64,000 nucleotides of DNA. It comes from Sphaerisporangium perillae. Lineage in GTDB: Bacteria > Actinomycetota > Actinomycetes > Streptosporangiales > Streptosporangiaceae. The notes beneath the pieces were generated by a model that made no database searches, had not been told where the DNA came from, and saw only the letters and a list, made by a program, of their open reading frames with translations. The DNA is taken from contig NZ_JALLPO010000047.1 in NCBI RefSeq assembly GCF_023276435.1, positions 1 through 64,000 on the forward strand, read 5' to 3'. A program made the translations under genes and the position numbers. Positions 8,276 to 16,245 of this stretch are shown here, one piece after another. Each line of letters starts with the position of its first letter. Within the stretch, counting starts at the first letter, position 1.

Positions 8276-9523
8276 TCAGGCGAGGCTGTGGCGCACGGCC
8301 AGGTACCGCGTGAGGTGATCGATCACCTCACGCGCGTCGTCCTCGATGCCGTGGATGAAAGTGGACTTACGTCGCCGCAGCACGGGCAGCCCCAGCGCGT
8401 ACAGTCCCGGGCTATCGACCACACCGCCCTCGTGGCGCAGCCGGCCCTTCGCGTCGACCACAGGCACGTCGAGCCACCCGTAGTCCGGCCGAAGTCCCGT
8501 CGCCCAAACGATCGTGCGGATCTCGCCGCTTCGCAGGTCGAGCTGCCATCGCGCCGACTCGGGCACGTGTGTCGGCGCGAAGCGCTCGGGAGGATCGACC
8601 TCGGCGTCACACCCGTGAGCCCGGGCCCACTCGTCGAATGTGTCCAGCAGGCGCTGCATCTTGAGGTCCGCGAGCGAAAACACGTTACGCAGGCCACCGG
8701 AGAACAGCGCACGGCCGTCACGTACAGCCGCCCAGCGGCCCACCAGCTCGACACCCATCGCGGCGAGCGCGTTGAGATCGAGCGTTCTACGTTCAGGGGT
8801 CCCGACCAGCTGCGGCGAGGGTAACCGCCGGGCCCGCGTCAGATCATCGACCTCGTCGTGGCGCTGGTTCCATACGCCCGACGCGTCCATCCACCACAGC
8901 ACATCGCGCCCGCGGTAAAGGCGCGGCAACCGCACGTGCTCCCCCACCGAGAGGATCACCGGCCGCCCCGACCGCTTCAGCTCCGCTGCCAGCTGCACGC
9001 CGGTCGCCGACGCTCCCACGACGAGTACGCCCCCGTCGGGGAGGTTGGTGGGGCCGTGGTAGTCGAACGGCGTCAGTTGCACGACGGACGCCGGCACCGC
9101 ATCAGTGAACTGCGGCACCGTTGGCTGGTTGCAGGCGCCACTCGCGATGACCACTGCCCGGCAGCGGATTTCGCCGCGGCTCGTCGTCACGCGGTATCCG
9201 TCGTCGGTGCGTCGCACCGATCTGACGTTCGTGCCGGTCCGGACGGGAGTGCGCGAGACGGTGGCGAAGCGCTCGATGAACTCGATCACCTCGCCCATCG
9301 TCATGTAGCCGTCGGGGTCTGGGCCTTCGTAGCGATGGCCTGGCAGGCGGCTTTGCCAATTGGGAGTGAGCAGCCGCAGGGAGTCCCAGCGTTCGCGTCG
9401 CCAGGAGTTCGCCACCTCGCCGCGCTCGAGCACGACGTGGTCGATCGACCGGCCGCGAAGGAAGTGGCTCGCGGCGAGGCCCGCGTGCCCCGCGCCGATG
9501 ACGACCGCGGTGGTGCGTTCGAT
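8276..9523 (-). CDS. FAD/NAD(P) flavin monooxygenase-like oxidoreductase
   Basis: The protein (about 415 residues if started at ATC 9523) has an FAD-binding 'AVVIGAGHAGLAAS' at the extreme N-terminus. A second dinucleotide-binding motif, 'GVLVVGASATGVQLAAEL', lies mid-protein. Both fit the CzcO/flavin-containing monooxygenase family. The first in-frame standard start (GTG 9433) would cut off the FAD motif. The only codon well placed behind the GAGGGAGG ribosome site is ATC at 9521-9523, seven bases downstream. The OsmC gene ends just upstream (9537), inside that ribosome site, so translation is probably coupled. With OsmC and divergent metX-metY it may act on organosulfur or selenium compounds; that role is inference. 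Confidence 0.75.
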   Translation of the reverse strand: MERTTAVVIGAGHAGLAASHFLRGRSIDHVVLERGEVANSWRRERWDSLRLLTPNWQSRLPGHRYEGPDPDGYMTMGEVIEFIERFATVSRTPVRTGTNVRSVRRTDDGYRVTTSRGEIRCRAVVIASGACNQPTVPQFTDAVPASVVQLTPFDYHGPTNLPDGGVLVVGASATGVQLAAELKRSGRPVILSVGEHVRLPRLYRGRDVLWWMDASGVWNQRHDEVDDLTRARRLPSPQLVGTPERRTLDLNALAAMGVELVGRWAAVRDGRALFSGGLRNVFSLADLKMQRLLDTFDEWARAHGCDAEVDPPERFAPTHVPESARWQLDLRSGEIRTIVWATGLRPDYGWLDVPVVDAKGRLRHEGGVVDSPGLYALGLPVLRRRKSTFIHGIEDDAREVIDHLTRYLAVRHSLA

Positions 9524-9536
9524 GGCTCGGCCTCCC

Positions 9537-10085
9537 TCAGGCGACTTCGACGGTGACGTTCGTCGGGTTCGTGAGGGCGTCGAACACGGCAGAGCGCTTC
9601 TGGGACTGGGCCACCAGCGCTTCGATGTCCTGGGGCGAGGCGTCCGCGTCGATCGTGAACGTCACCTTGATGTCGTTGAAGCCGTTGCGCACGTCGCTGT
9701 CGGCACCGAGGATCCCGCGGATGTCGTGGTTGCCTTCGACCGTCGACTCGACCGACCGCAATTGGATGCCGCGATTCTGCGCGACGGACGCCACGCCTGC
9801 CGTCAGGCAGGCCGCCAGGCCGACGAGGAGGTACTCGATCGGCGTGATGCCGTTGTCCTCCGCGGCGAAGACCTCGGGGTGGTCGGCGGTGAACACCGTT
9901 TCGCTCTTGTGGCTCTGCTCCTGCCCGAGGCCGAAGAAGTTCTGGATCGTCGTCGTGCTGTGGACGCCGTTCTGCCACTTGGAGGATGCCCGCCAGGTGA
10001 ACTGAGCCGCCTCGGGTGCGCCCTTCAGCGCCTCGCGTGCGTCGAGCAGAGCTTGAACGTTGACTCCGTTGTCGATCGTGGTCAT
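9537..10085 (-). CDS. OsmC-family protein
   Basis: This 182-residue protein has the OsmC/Ohr fold signature: 'NGITPIEYLLVGLAACLTAG' around residue 95, followed by 'VTFTIDADASPQDIEALV'. Classical Ohr/OsmC peroxidases use two Cys; only the Cys in 'LAACLTAG' is seen, so thiol peroxidase activity of the usual kind is doubtful. The ATG at 10085 ('MTTIDNGV') is chosen. A GTG at 10106 with GAGGG close upstream is an equally good alternative. It is the first gene of a minus-strand pair with the flavin monooxygenase and is divergent from metX. Confidence 0.85.
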   Translation of the reverse strand: MTTIDNGVNVQALLDAREALKGAPEAAQFTWRASSKWQNGVHSTTTIQNFFGLGQEQSHKSETVFTADHPEVFAAEDNGITPIEYLLVGLAACLTAGVASVAQNRGIQLRSVESTVEGNHDIRGILGADSDVRNGFNDIKVTFTIDADASPQDIEALVAQSQKRSAVFDALTNPTNVTVEVA

Positions 10086-10131
10086 GTCGCGTGATGCCCC
10101 TTTCACTCTTCCCTCTATTTCCCATCGGGAT

Positions 10132-10167
10132 TATTGACAATACATTGGCCAGGAGGAATATGGCTAT
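10132..10167. promoter_or_regulatory. Divergent OsmC/metX control region with palindrome
   Basis: TATTGACAATA (10132-10142) is a perfect 11-bp palindrome with a central A. It contains TTGACA (10134-10139), which with a 16-base spacer and GAATAT (10156-10161) would start transcription at or next to the metX ATG at 10168. The palindrome over the -35 is a good operator candidate for both divergent units. An AGGAGG at 10151-10156 lies eleven bases before the metX ATG but only three before another ATG (10160) opening a three-codon frame that ends in ATGA over the metX start. Confidence 0.5.
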
Positions 10168-11379
10168 ATGATTCCGCACATGGTGTCAGCCTCGACGCTC
10201 CCAGCCGGCTCGGTCGGCATTGTCGAAACGCAGTACCTCGACCTGCCGACACCGGTGCAGCTGGACTGCGGGCAGACGCTGCACCCGATCCGCGTGGCGT
10301 ACGAGACCTACGGCACCCTCTCCCCCGGGCGGGACAACGTCATCCTGGTGTGCCATGCGCTCAGCGGCGACGCCCACGCGGCCGGCTTGTCGAAGACGCC
10401 GCCCCAGGGCAGCACGCGCGACGGGTTCGCGGCCGCGGACCGCGACGGTGCGGCCGGCAAGGGACTCGGCTGGTGGGACGGGATGATCGGCCCCGGCAAG
10501 GCCTTCGACACCGACCGTTTCTTCGTCATCTCCACGAACCTGCTCGGCGGCTGTCGCGGGACGACGGGGCCGTCGTCGATCAACCCGGCGACAGGCGAGC
10601 CGTACGGGTCCGACTTTCCCGTCATCACTGTGGCGGACATGGTGCGCACCGAGCGGGCGTTCCTGGACGCCTTAGGTATCGAGCGGCTCGCGGCGGTGGC
10701 CGGCGGCTCGCTCGGCGGGATGCAGGCGTTGGAGTGGGCGATCCTGTTCCCTGATCAGGTCGATGCGGTCGTGGCGATCGCCAGCACGCACGCCCTGCAC
10801 CCGCAGGGCGTGGCCTGGAACGCGATCGCGCGTGACGCCATCATGGGCGACCCCGCCTGGCAAGGCGGCCACTACTACGGCACAGGCCGCATGCCCCATG
10901 CCGGCATGGGCGTGGCGCGGATGGTCGGCCACGTCACGTACCTGTCCGCACCGGCGCTGAGCGACAGGTTCGGCCGGCGACTGCAGTTCGCCGACGACAT
11001 CCGCCATACGATCACCGAACCGGAGTTCGAGGTCGAAAGCTACCTGCGCCACCAGGCCGACTCGTTCGCCAAGCGCTTCGACGCCAACACCTATCTCTTC
11101 ACGTCACGGGCGCTGACCTATTTCGATCTCGCGCGGCAGCACGGCGGCGGATCGCTCGCGCGGGCACTCGAACACGTCTCGGCGCGGACGCTGCTGATCG
11201 CGTTCACCTCCGACTGGCTGTACCCGCCGTCGGCGTCGAAGGAGATCGAGGACGCGCTTGGCGCTCTCGGCAAGCCGGTCGATCTCCAGGTGATCGATGC
11301 GCCGTACGGCCACGACTGTTTCCTACTTGAGGAAGCACGTCAGACGCCCATCATCCGCCGATTCCTGGCCGGCGGATGA
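10168..11379 (+). CDS. metX: Homoserine O-acetyltransferase
   Basis: This 403-residue alpha/beta hydrolase transfers acetyl from acetyl-CoA to homoserine, the activating step for direct sulfhydrylation to homocysteine. Visible marks are 'IRVAYETYGTLSPGRDN' near the N-terminus and the nucleophile elbow 'AGGSLGGMQALEWA' with Ser181. The Asp is in 'FTSDWLYPP' and the His in 'YGHDCFLLE' near the C-terminus, the family triad. Length matches MetX. It is followed after 19 bases by metY, so the two form an operon that turns homoserine plus sulfide into homocysteine. Succinyl versus acetyl specificity cannot be settled by motif alone. Confidence 0.95.
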   Translation: MIPHMVSASTLPAGSVGIVETQYLDLPTPVQLDCGQTLHPIRVAYETYGTLSPGRDNVILVCHALSGDAHAAGLSKTPPQGSTRDGFAAADRDGAAGKGLGWWDGMIGPGKAFDTDRFFVISTNLLGGCRGTTGPSSINPATGEPYGSDFPVITVADMVRTERAFLDALGIERLAAVAGGSLGGMQALEWAILFPDQVDAVVAIASTHALHPQGVAWNAIARDAIMGDPAWQGGHYYGTGRMPHAGMGVARMVGHVTYLSAPALSDRFGRRLQFADDIRHTITEPEFEVESYLRHQADSFAKRFDANTYLFTSRALTYFDLARQHGGGSLARALEHVSARTLLIAFTSDWLYPPSASKEIEDALGALGKPVDLQVIDAPYGHDCFLLEEARQTPIIRRFLAGG

Positions 11380-11398
11380 CGTCGAGGAAGAGGCATTG

Positions 11399-12724
11399 GT
11401 GACCGACAAGTTCCCCCGCGCAGAGGAAGCCCGCGCGTTCGGATTCGAGACACGACAACTACACGCCGGTCAACGGCCCGACCCGAACACGGGCGCACGT
11501 GCGGTGCCGATCTTCCAGACGACCAGCTACGTGTTCGAGGACCCGGAGTCGGCGGCGGCGTACTTCAACCTCCAGGAGTACGGGAACACGTACTCGCGCA
11601 TCATGAATCCGACCGTCGCGGTGTTCGAGGAGCGAGCGGCGAACCTGGAGGGCGGCTCCGGTGCGGTGGCGTTCGCCAGCGGGATCGCCGCGCAGGGAGC
11701 CGCGCTCTTCACGCTGCTGGAGCCAGGCGACCACGTCGTCTCGTCCTCGGCGCTCTACGGCGGGACGGTGAACCAGTTCAAGCACCTGCTGCGCAAGATG
11801 AGCGTCGAACTGACGTGGGTCGATCCCGACGACCCGGACGCATGGCGCCAGGCGGTCCGCCCGAACACGAAGGCCTTCTTCGGCGAGACGATCGGCAACC
11901 CGGCCGGGAACGTGCTGGACATCGAGACCGTGGCATCCATCGCGCACGAGCACGAGCTGCCACTGATCGTGGACAACACGTTCGCGACGCCGTACCTGTG
12001 CCGCCCGATCGAATGGGGCGCCGACATCGTGATCCATTCGGCGACCAAGTTCATCGGCGGTCACGGTACGAGCATCGGCGGCGTCGTCGTCGAGGCCGGC
12101 ACGTTCAACTGGTCCAACGGGCGGTTCCCCGTGATCGCGGATCCGTCGCCTGCCTACCACGGCCTCCAGTTCCACGAGACGTTCGGGAGCTACGGCTACC
12201 TGATGAAGCTGCGCGCCGAGACCCTGCGCGATCTCGGCGCGGCGCTCGCGCCGCTCAACGCGTTCTTGTTCCTGCAAGGGCTCGAGACGCTGTCGCTGCG
12301 GATGGAACGCCATGTGGAGAACGCACAGGCGGTCGCGGCGTTCCTCGAGTCGCACGAGCTGGCGGACAATGTCACCTACCCCGGCCTGCCGTCGAGCAGG
12401 TACCGGCCACTGGTGGAGAAGTACCTGCCGCGTGGTGCCGGCGCGGTGTTCTCGTTCGACTGCGCCGGTGGCCGAGCCGGTGGGCAGGACCTCATCCGCG
12501 GCGTGACACTCTGGTCCCACCTGGCGAACGTCGGCGACGCGAAGAGCCTGATCATCCACCCTGCCAGCACCACGCACCGTCAGCTGGGCGACGACGAACT
12601 CCGGGCCGCCGGGATCGCACCGGGGACGGTGCGGTTGTCGGTCGGCACCGAGTCCGTCGCGGATCTGATCTGGGACCTGGAGCAGAGTTTCGCGCACGTC
12701 ACCGCGACAGCGGGAAAGAGGTAG
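11399..12724 (+). CDS. metY: O-acetylhomoserine sulfhydrylase
   Basis: This 441-residue PLP enzyme of the Cys/Met metabolism family catalyses O-acetylhomoserine plus sulfide to homocysteine plus acetate. The N-terminus 'GFETRQLHAGQRPD' and 'RAVPIFQTTSYVF' are typical. The PLP-binding Lys is in 'IHSATKFIGGHGTS' (Lys217), and the C-terminal 'SLIIHPASTTHRQL' belongs to the same family. GTG at 11399 is the likely start, behind GAGGAAGAGG; an adjacent TTG at 11396 is possible. It lies 19 bases after metX and 7 bases before the CoA-binding gene, one operon. Confidence 0.95.
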   Translation: MTDKFPRAEEARAFGFETRQLHAGQRPDPNTGARAVPIFQTTSYVFEDPESAAAYFNLQEYGNTYSRIMNPTVAVFEERAANLEGGSGAVAFASGIAAQGAALFTLLEPGDHVVSSSALYGGTVNQFKHLLRKMSVELTWVDPDDPDAWRQAVRPNTKAFFGETIGNPAGNVLDIETVASIAHEHELPLIVDNTFATPYLCRPIEWGADIVIHSATKFIGGHGTSIGGVVVEAGTFNWSNGRFPVIADPSPAYHGLQFHETFGSYGYLMKLRAETLRDLGAALAPLNAFLFLQGLETLSLRMERHVENAQAVAAFLESHELADNVTYPGLPSSRYRPLVEKYLPRGAGAVFSFDCAGGRAGGQDLIRGVTLWSHLANVGDAKSLIIHPASTTHRQLGDDELRAAGIAPGTVRLSVGTESVADLIWDLEQSFAHVTATAGKR

Positions 12725-12731
12725 CGAGAGC

Positions 12732-13214
12732 ATGACCGATCTCGGGCAGTACCAGGACCCGTTGTTGATCCAACGCGTGCTCCACACCGCGAGGACCATC
12801 GCGATCGTGGGCTTGTCGAACAACGAGTTGCGAGCCAGCTACTTCGTTGGCTACTACCTCAAGCGGCACGGCTACCGCGTGATCCCCGTGAATCCTCGCG
12901 AGACGCAGATCCTCGGAGAGACGTGCTACGCGAGTCTGCTGGACGTGCCCGTGCCGGTGGACATCGTGAACGTCTTCCGTGCGCCGGATGCCCTGCCGGA
13001 GATCGCGCGGGAGACTGTGGCGATCCACGCCGGTGCCCTCTGGTGCCAGTTCGGCGTGATCAGCGAGGAGGGCGCGCGGATCGCGGAGGACGACGGCGTG
13101 ACGGTGATCATGGACCGCTGTCTGAAGATCGAGCACGCGCGCTACGTGGGCCGGATGCACTGGCTCGGCTTCAACACCCAGCGCATCACGTCCATCCGCG
13201 CCGGGCTCCAGTAG
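12732..13214 (+). CDS. CoA-binding domain protein (YccU type)
   Basis: This 160-residue protein is a single Rossmann-like CoA-binding domain of the YccU/CoA_binding_2 type. It has 'TIAIVGLSNNELRASYFVG' at the nucleotide-binding start, 'YRVIPVNPRETQILGE' at strand 2, and 'VIMDRCLKIEH' near the C-terminus, where a conserved Cys and His occur in the family. Biochemical function is not established. It sits 7 bases after metY and is often found there in actinobacteria, hinting at a role tied to the acetyl-CoA-using methionine pathway. Confidence 0.85.
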   Translation: MTDLGQYQDPLLIQRVLHTARTIAIVGLSNNELRASYFVGYYLKRHGYRVIPVNPRETQILGETCYASLLDVPVPVDIVNVFRAPDALPEIARETVAIHAGALWCQFGVISEEGARIAEDDGVTVIMDRCLKIEHARYVGRMHWLGFNTQRITSIRAGLQ

Positions 13215-13722
13215 ATGACGCGGCGAACTCGCTCATCTCATACACCTCTCCTACCCGACTCGGCCCGATCTGCCATCGCCCATGCGGTCCGCTGCTTGGG
13301 GCCGCTGGCCGTAGCGGATTCGGGAGAACCCGGCGCGCTCGTTCCGTGAGCGCGCCGGGCAGCTCAGCAGGCCCCAACCTCGGGCACGGGGCATGGGAAG
13401 GCGGGCGCGCGCGTACGGCCTTCCTGGGCACGTCCTCATCCCGACCATCAATGACCTTCACCGGGGTCCCCGGCGGGGCGCAAGTCGTGTGGACCACAGC
13501 GATCATGGTCTGGCGACCGCTCATCGGCGCCATCGTGGAGGAAGAACTTCAAGAATGTCCTCTCAGTTGACGGCCGTCTCCTTGCCCGGCGCGTCGGCGC
13601 CCTTAACGGCGCAGCACGGTCCACCAACTTGCCGGAGGCGCGCGGGCTTAGCCCGGTGAACGGGGCTCCAGGACGGCTCCGACGCCGTGATCACTCAATG
13701 ACGAAGCAGAGCTGAGACGGGT
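13215..13722. other. Intergenic stretch with terminator hairpin
   Basis: About 500 bases after the met operon. Apart from the hairpin at 13329-13359, no supported gene, repeat or RNA was seen; open frames here lack ribosome sites and recognisable domains. Confidence 0.5.
13329..13359 (+). terminator. Stem-loop terminator after met operon
   Basis: CCCGGCGCGCTC (13329-13340) pairs perfectly with GAGCGCGCCGGG (13348-13359) around a 7-base loop. No T-run follows, which is normal for high-GC actinobacteria. Confidence 0.65.
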
Positions 13723-13760
13723 TTGCGCTTTCCGTTACGTCAACTCCTACGGTTATACGC
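13723..13760 (+). promoter_or_regulatory. MerR-type promoter with 19-bp spacer
   Basis: TTGCGC (13723-13728) and TACGGT (13748-13753) are separated by 19 bases, the long spacer typical of promoters controlled by MerR proteins. CCGT (13732-13735) and ACGG (13749-13752) form a short dyad. The GTG start of the regulator follows the -10 by seven bases, so the mRNA may be leaderless and the promoter autoregulated. Confidence 0.5.
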
Positions 13761-14561
13761 GTGGCCGGAGAGACCGGACTGGCGATGGGAGACAACGGGA
13801 TGGCCTGGTCGATCGCGGACGTGGCCCGGATGTCTGGGGTGACGTCCCGGACCCTGCGGCACTACGACGAGATCGGCCTGCTCCCGCCCGCTTGGATCGG
13901 CGGGAACGGCCACCGCCACTACGAAGAGGCCGAGCTGTTGCGGCTGCAGCAGATCCTGTTGATGCGGGAACTGGGCCTGGGCCTGCGCGAGATCGGGGAT
14001 GTCCTGGACAACCAACTCGATCAAGTGGAGGCACTCCGGGCACACCATCAGCGACTGCTGACGGAGCGCGACCGGCTCGACACATTGGCCCGCACCGTGA
14101 GCCGCACCATCGCCGAACTACAGAAGGAGCAGGACGGCAGCGACATGACAAAGATCAACAGGCCGGAGAAGCTGTTCGAGGGATTCGACGCCTCCCGCCA
14201 CGAGTCCAAGGCCCGCGACAAGTGGCCGCAGGAATGGGAGCAGTCCAAGCGGTACGCAGACACGCTCACGGCCGAGGACCACGAGCGGATGCAGCGTGAA
14301 ACGACCGCGCAGATGGTCCGCATGGCCGAGTTCATGGCCGTCGACATCCCGGTCACCGACCCGGCTGTACAAGCCGAGGTGGACGCCCACTACCAGGGCA
14401 TCTGCCGGTTCTGGACCCCGAACGCGGCGGCGTTCAAGGGCCTGGGCCAGACCTACGTCGACGACCAGCAGTGGCGATCAGCGTACGACCGGATCGCCGA
14501 AGGGCTCGCCGAGTACCAGCGCGACGCGATGGCCGCCTACGCCGACGCCCGGCTGAGCTGA
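13761..14561 (+). CDS. MerR regulator with TipAS domain
   Basis: This 266-residue regulator has a MerR winged-helix DNA-binding domain: 'WSIADVARMSGVTSRTLRHY' then 'LLPPAWIGGNGHRHYEE'. A dimerisation coiled coil follows (about 95-130), then a C-terminal TipAS-like helical domain ('YQGICRFWTPNAAAFKGLGQ'). TipA-type proteins bind hydrophobic ligands such as thiopeptides and activate transcription. The GTG at 13761 is favoured because a MerR-type promoter ends seven bases upstream; internal ATGs at 13785 and 13800 are alternatives. The only neighbour in the same direction is an uncharacterised small gene, so the target is probably itself. Confidence 0.88.
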   Translation: MAGETGLAMGDNGMAWSIADVARMSGVTSRTLRHYDEIGLLPPAWIGGNGHRHYEEAELLRLQQILLMRELGLGLREIGDVLDNQLDQVEALRAHHQRLLTERDRLDTLARTVSRTIAELQKEQDGSDMTKINRPEKLFEGFDASRHESKARDKWPQEWEQSKRYADTLTAEDHERMQRETTAQMVRMAEFMAVDIPVTDPAVQAEVDAHYQGICRFWTPNAAAFKGLGQTYVDDQQWRSAYDRIAEGLAEYQRDAMAAYADARLS

Positions 14562-14678
14562 CCACCACCGCACCCGCCGGGAGGCTGCAGACTCCCGGCC
14601 CCTCCGCATCAGATCGATTCGGGCGCAGCCTACCCGCGGGCACGGCGCAACCGCCCGCGCACCACAGGAGCCCCCACC

Positions 14679-15041
14679 GTGATCCCTACCAACTGGATCA
14701 GCCACCGCCGGCCCGAGGACAACGAACTGCTCGGCTATCTCCGCCCTGGCGAGGACGGATCCGACCGGTTCACACCCGTCAACGTCTTCGGCTACCCGCT
14801 CGGCACCGCGACCACCGAGGACGAGGCCCGGCGCATCCTGGAGTCCGTAGGCCTGAGCTACCTGGCCGAGACTTGGCTGCTGACAATCCCCAACCGTGTG
14901 GAACCCGTGGCTGTTCAGATCGTCGAAGCCACACCACAGCACCTGCGGGTCAAGAACGTCGACTTCGGCTATGCCGCCGCGGACATCGGACAGATCTTCG
15001 TCCTCGACGTCCCCGAAACAGGAAAGCTCCGGCTCCCCTGA
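14679..15041 (+). CDS. Uncharacterised 120-residue soluble protein
   Basis: I do not recognise the family. The protein begins 'MIPTNWISHRRPEDNELLGY' and is soluble, acidic and compact, with no TM segment or motif. Several strands are suggested by 'ETWLLTI', 'VAVQIVEATP' and 'QIFVLDVP'. The GTG start at 14679 has AGGAG eight bases upstream, a convincing site. It follows the MerR regulator by about 115 bases on the same strand and ends near the breakpoint where the enoyl-CoA hydratase remnant is cut, so it may belong to inserted DNA. Confidence 0.65.
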   Translation: MIPTNWISHRRPEDNELLGYLRPGEDGSDRFTPVNVFGYPLGTATTEDEARRILESVGLSYLAETWLLTIPNRVEPVAVQIVEATPQHLRVKNVDFGYAAADIGQIFVLDVPETGKLRLP

Positions 15042-15139
15042 CACCGGCTGGTACTCACAGGCGCCGAGTGACTGGGCCTGAGCGATGCTCCCACGCTCGC
15101 CTGATGCCGGCTGATCCATTTCTCCTCAGGAATGCCGCC

Positions 15140-15205
15140 CTTGAGGTGCTCGGGACGGTTGAGCCTGACGACCCGGATGGGGCCGTCCTCCTGCGCCTCG
15201 ATCAT
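15140..15205 (-). pseudogene. Enoyl-CoA hydratase, N-terminal stub
   Basis: The ATG at 15205 overlaps the stop of the acyl-CoA dehydrogenase (ATGA). It opens 'MIEAQEDGPIRVVRLNRPEH', the N-terminal strand pair of crotonase-family enzymes, including the usual 'LNRPEHLNA'-like start. After about 22 residues the match ends at 'HLK' and the frame drifts into unrelated sequence. Nearly all of the gene, including the oxyanion-hole segments, has been lost. Confidence 0.6.
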
Positions 15206-16245
15206 GGAAGCCCCAGTATCCGGGTGGCGATGATGTTCTTCTGGATCTGCGAGGTGCCGCCCATGATGCTCTGGGCGCGGCTGTAGAGGTAGGTGTTCAG
15301 CAGGGTCTCGTCGCCGGTCCCGCCCACGGCCAGCGCGGCGTGGCCGACGGACTGTTCCGTCCAGGTCATCAGCAGCTTGTCGACCGAGCCCCCCGGCCCG
15401 TGGTCCACGCCGTCCAGCCGTTCCGACAGCCGCCGCCGCACGTGCAGCCGCAGCATCTCGGTCTGCACGTACGCCCAGGCCACCTCCGGCCCGGTGGACC
15501 GGGCGGCCAGCTCGCGGACCGTCTTGGCGTAACGCGCGACGAACCCGAGTTCGCCCGGCTCGCGTTCGTGAGCGACCAGCGTCATGGCGAGCGCCCATCC
15601 CTCGCCCGGCGCGCCGATCATGTTGGCGACGGGGACCCGGGCGTGGTCGAAGAGCACCTGGCCGAACTCGGTGGTGACCCCGTTGATCATCTTGATCGGC
15701 CGCTGGACGATGCCCGGCTGTTTCATGGGCACGGCGAAGCCCGAGAGGCTCTTGTGCTTGGGGCCGTCCGAGGTGCGGGCGAGCAGCAGGCACCAGTCGG
15801 CCACGTCCGAGTAGCTGGTCCAGATCTTGTGCCCGTCGATGACGTACTCGTCGCCGTCGAGGACGGCCGTGGTCCGCAGCGACGCCAGGTCGGAGCCGGC
15901 CTCCGGTTCGCTGAAGCCCTGGCACCAGCGGTCCTCGCCGCTGATCAGGCGGGGCAGGAACCGCCGCTTGATGTCCTCGCTGCCGTGCCGGCCGAGGCCC
16001 TGCACGAGGTAGCCGAGGCCGGGCCGGGGTGGCATGCCGGCGAGCGCCAGCTCCTCGTCGAGGATCACGTCGTAGACCGGCGGCAGCTCCTGCCCGCCGT
16101 ACCCCCAGGACAGTCCGAAGAAGCCGGCCCTGTAGAGGGAGCGGTGCCAGGCGGCGTCGGAAGAGGTGTCCGGATCGTCGCTCGCGAGCCACTCCCGCAG
16201 CCGGGCGCGGAACGCGGCCTCCTCAGGCGAGTCGTGATAGTCCAA
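15202..16245 (-). CDS. Acyl-CoA dehydrogenase, FadE-like
   Basis: This 347-residue flavoenzyme of the acyl-CoA dehydrogenase family introduces a trans-2 double bond in acyl-CoA. 'CQGFSEPEAGSDLASLRTTA' is the FAD/substrate-binding signature; 'IDGHKIWTSYSDVADWCLLL' is the second signature strand, and 'IMGGTSQIQKNIIATRILGL' is the C-terminal FAD-binding loop. It overlaps the second dehydrogenase by 23 bases and abuts truncated fadD and echA remnants. Paired adjacent FadE proteins in actinobacteria often form alpha2-beta2 enzymes for sterol or branched acyl-CoA; that is an inference here. It appears intact but its partner is shortened. Confidence 0.85.
   Translation of the reverse strand: MDYHDSPEEAAFRARLREWLASDDPDTSSDAAWHRSLYRAGFFGLSWGYGGQELPPVYDVILDEELALAGMPPRPGLGYLVQGLGRHGSEDIKRRFLPRLISGEDRWCQGFSEPEAGSDLASLRTTAVLDGDEYVIDGHKIWTSYSDVADWCLLLARTSDGPKHKSLSGFAVPMKQPGIVQRPIKMINGVTTEFGQVLFDHARVPVANMIGAPGEGWALAMTLVAHEREPGELGFVARYAKTVRELAARSTGPEVAWAYVQTEMLRLHVRRRLSERLDGVDHGPGGSVDKLLMTWTEQSVGHAALAVGGTGDETLLNTYLYSRAQSIMGGTSQIQKNIIATRILGLP

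Noticed and set aside
10086-10167. SAM or other sulfur riboswitch upstream of metX
   Set aside because: The divergent gap is only about 60-80 bases, too short for a known SAM riboswitch; a palindrome and promoter explain it better.
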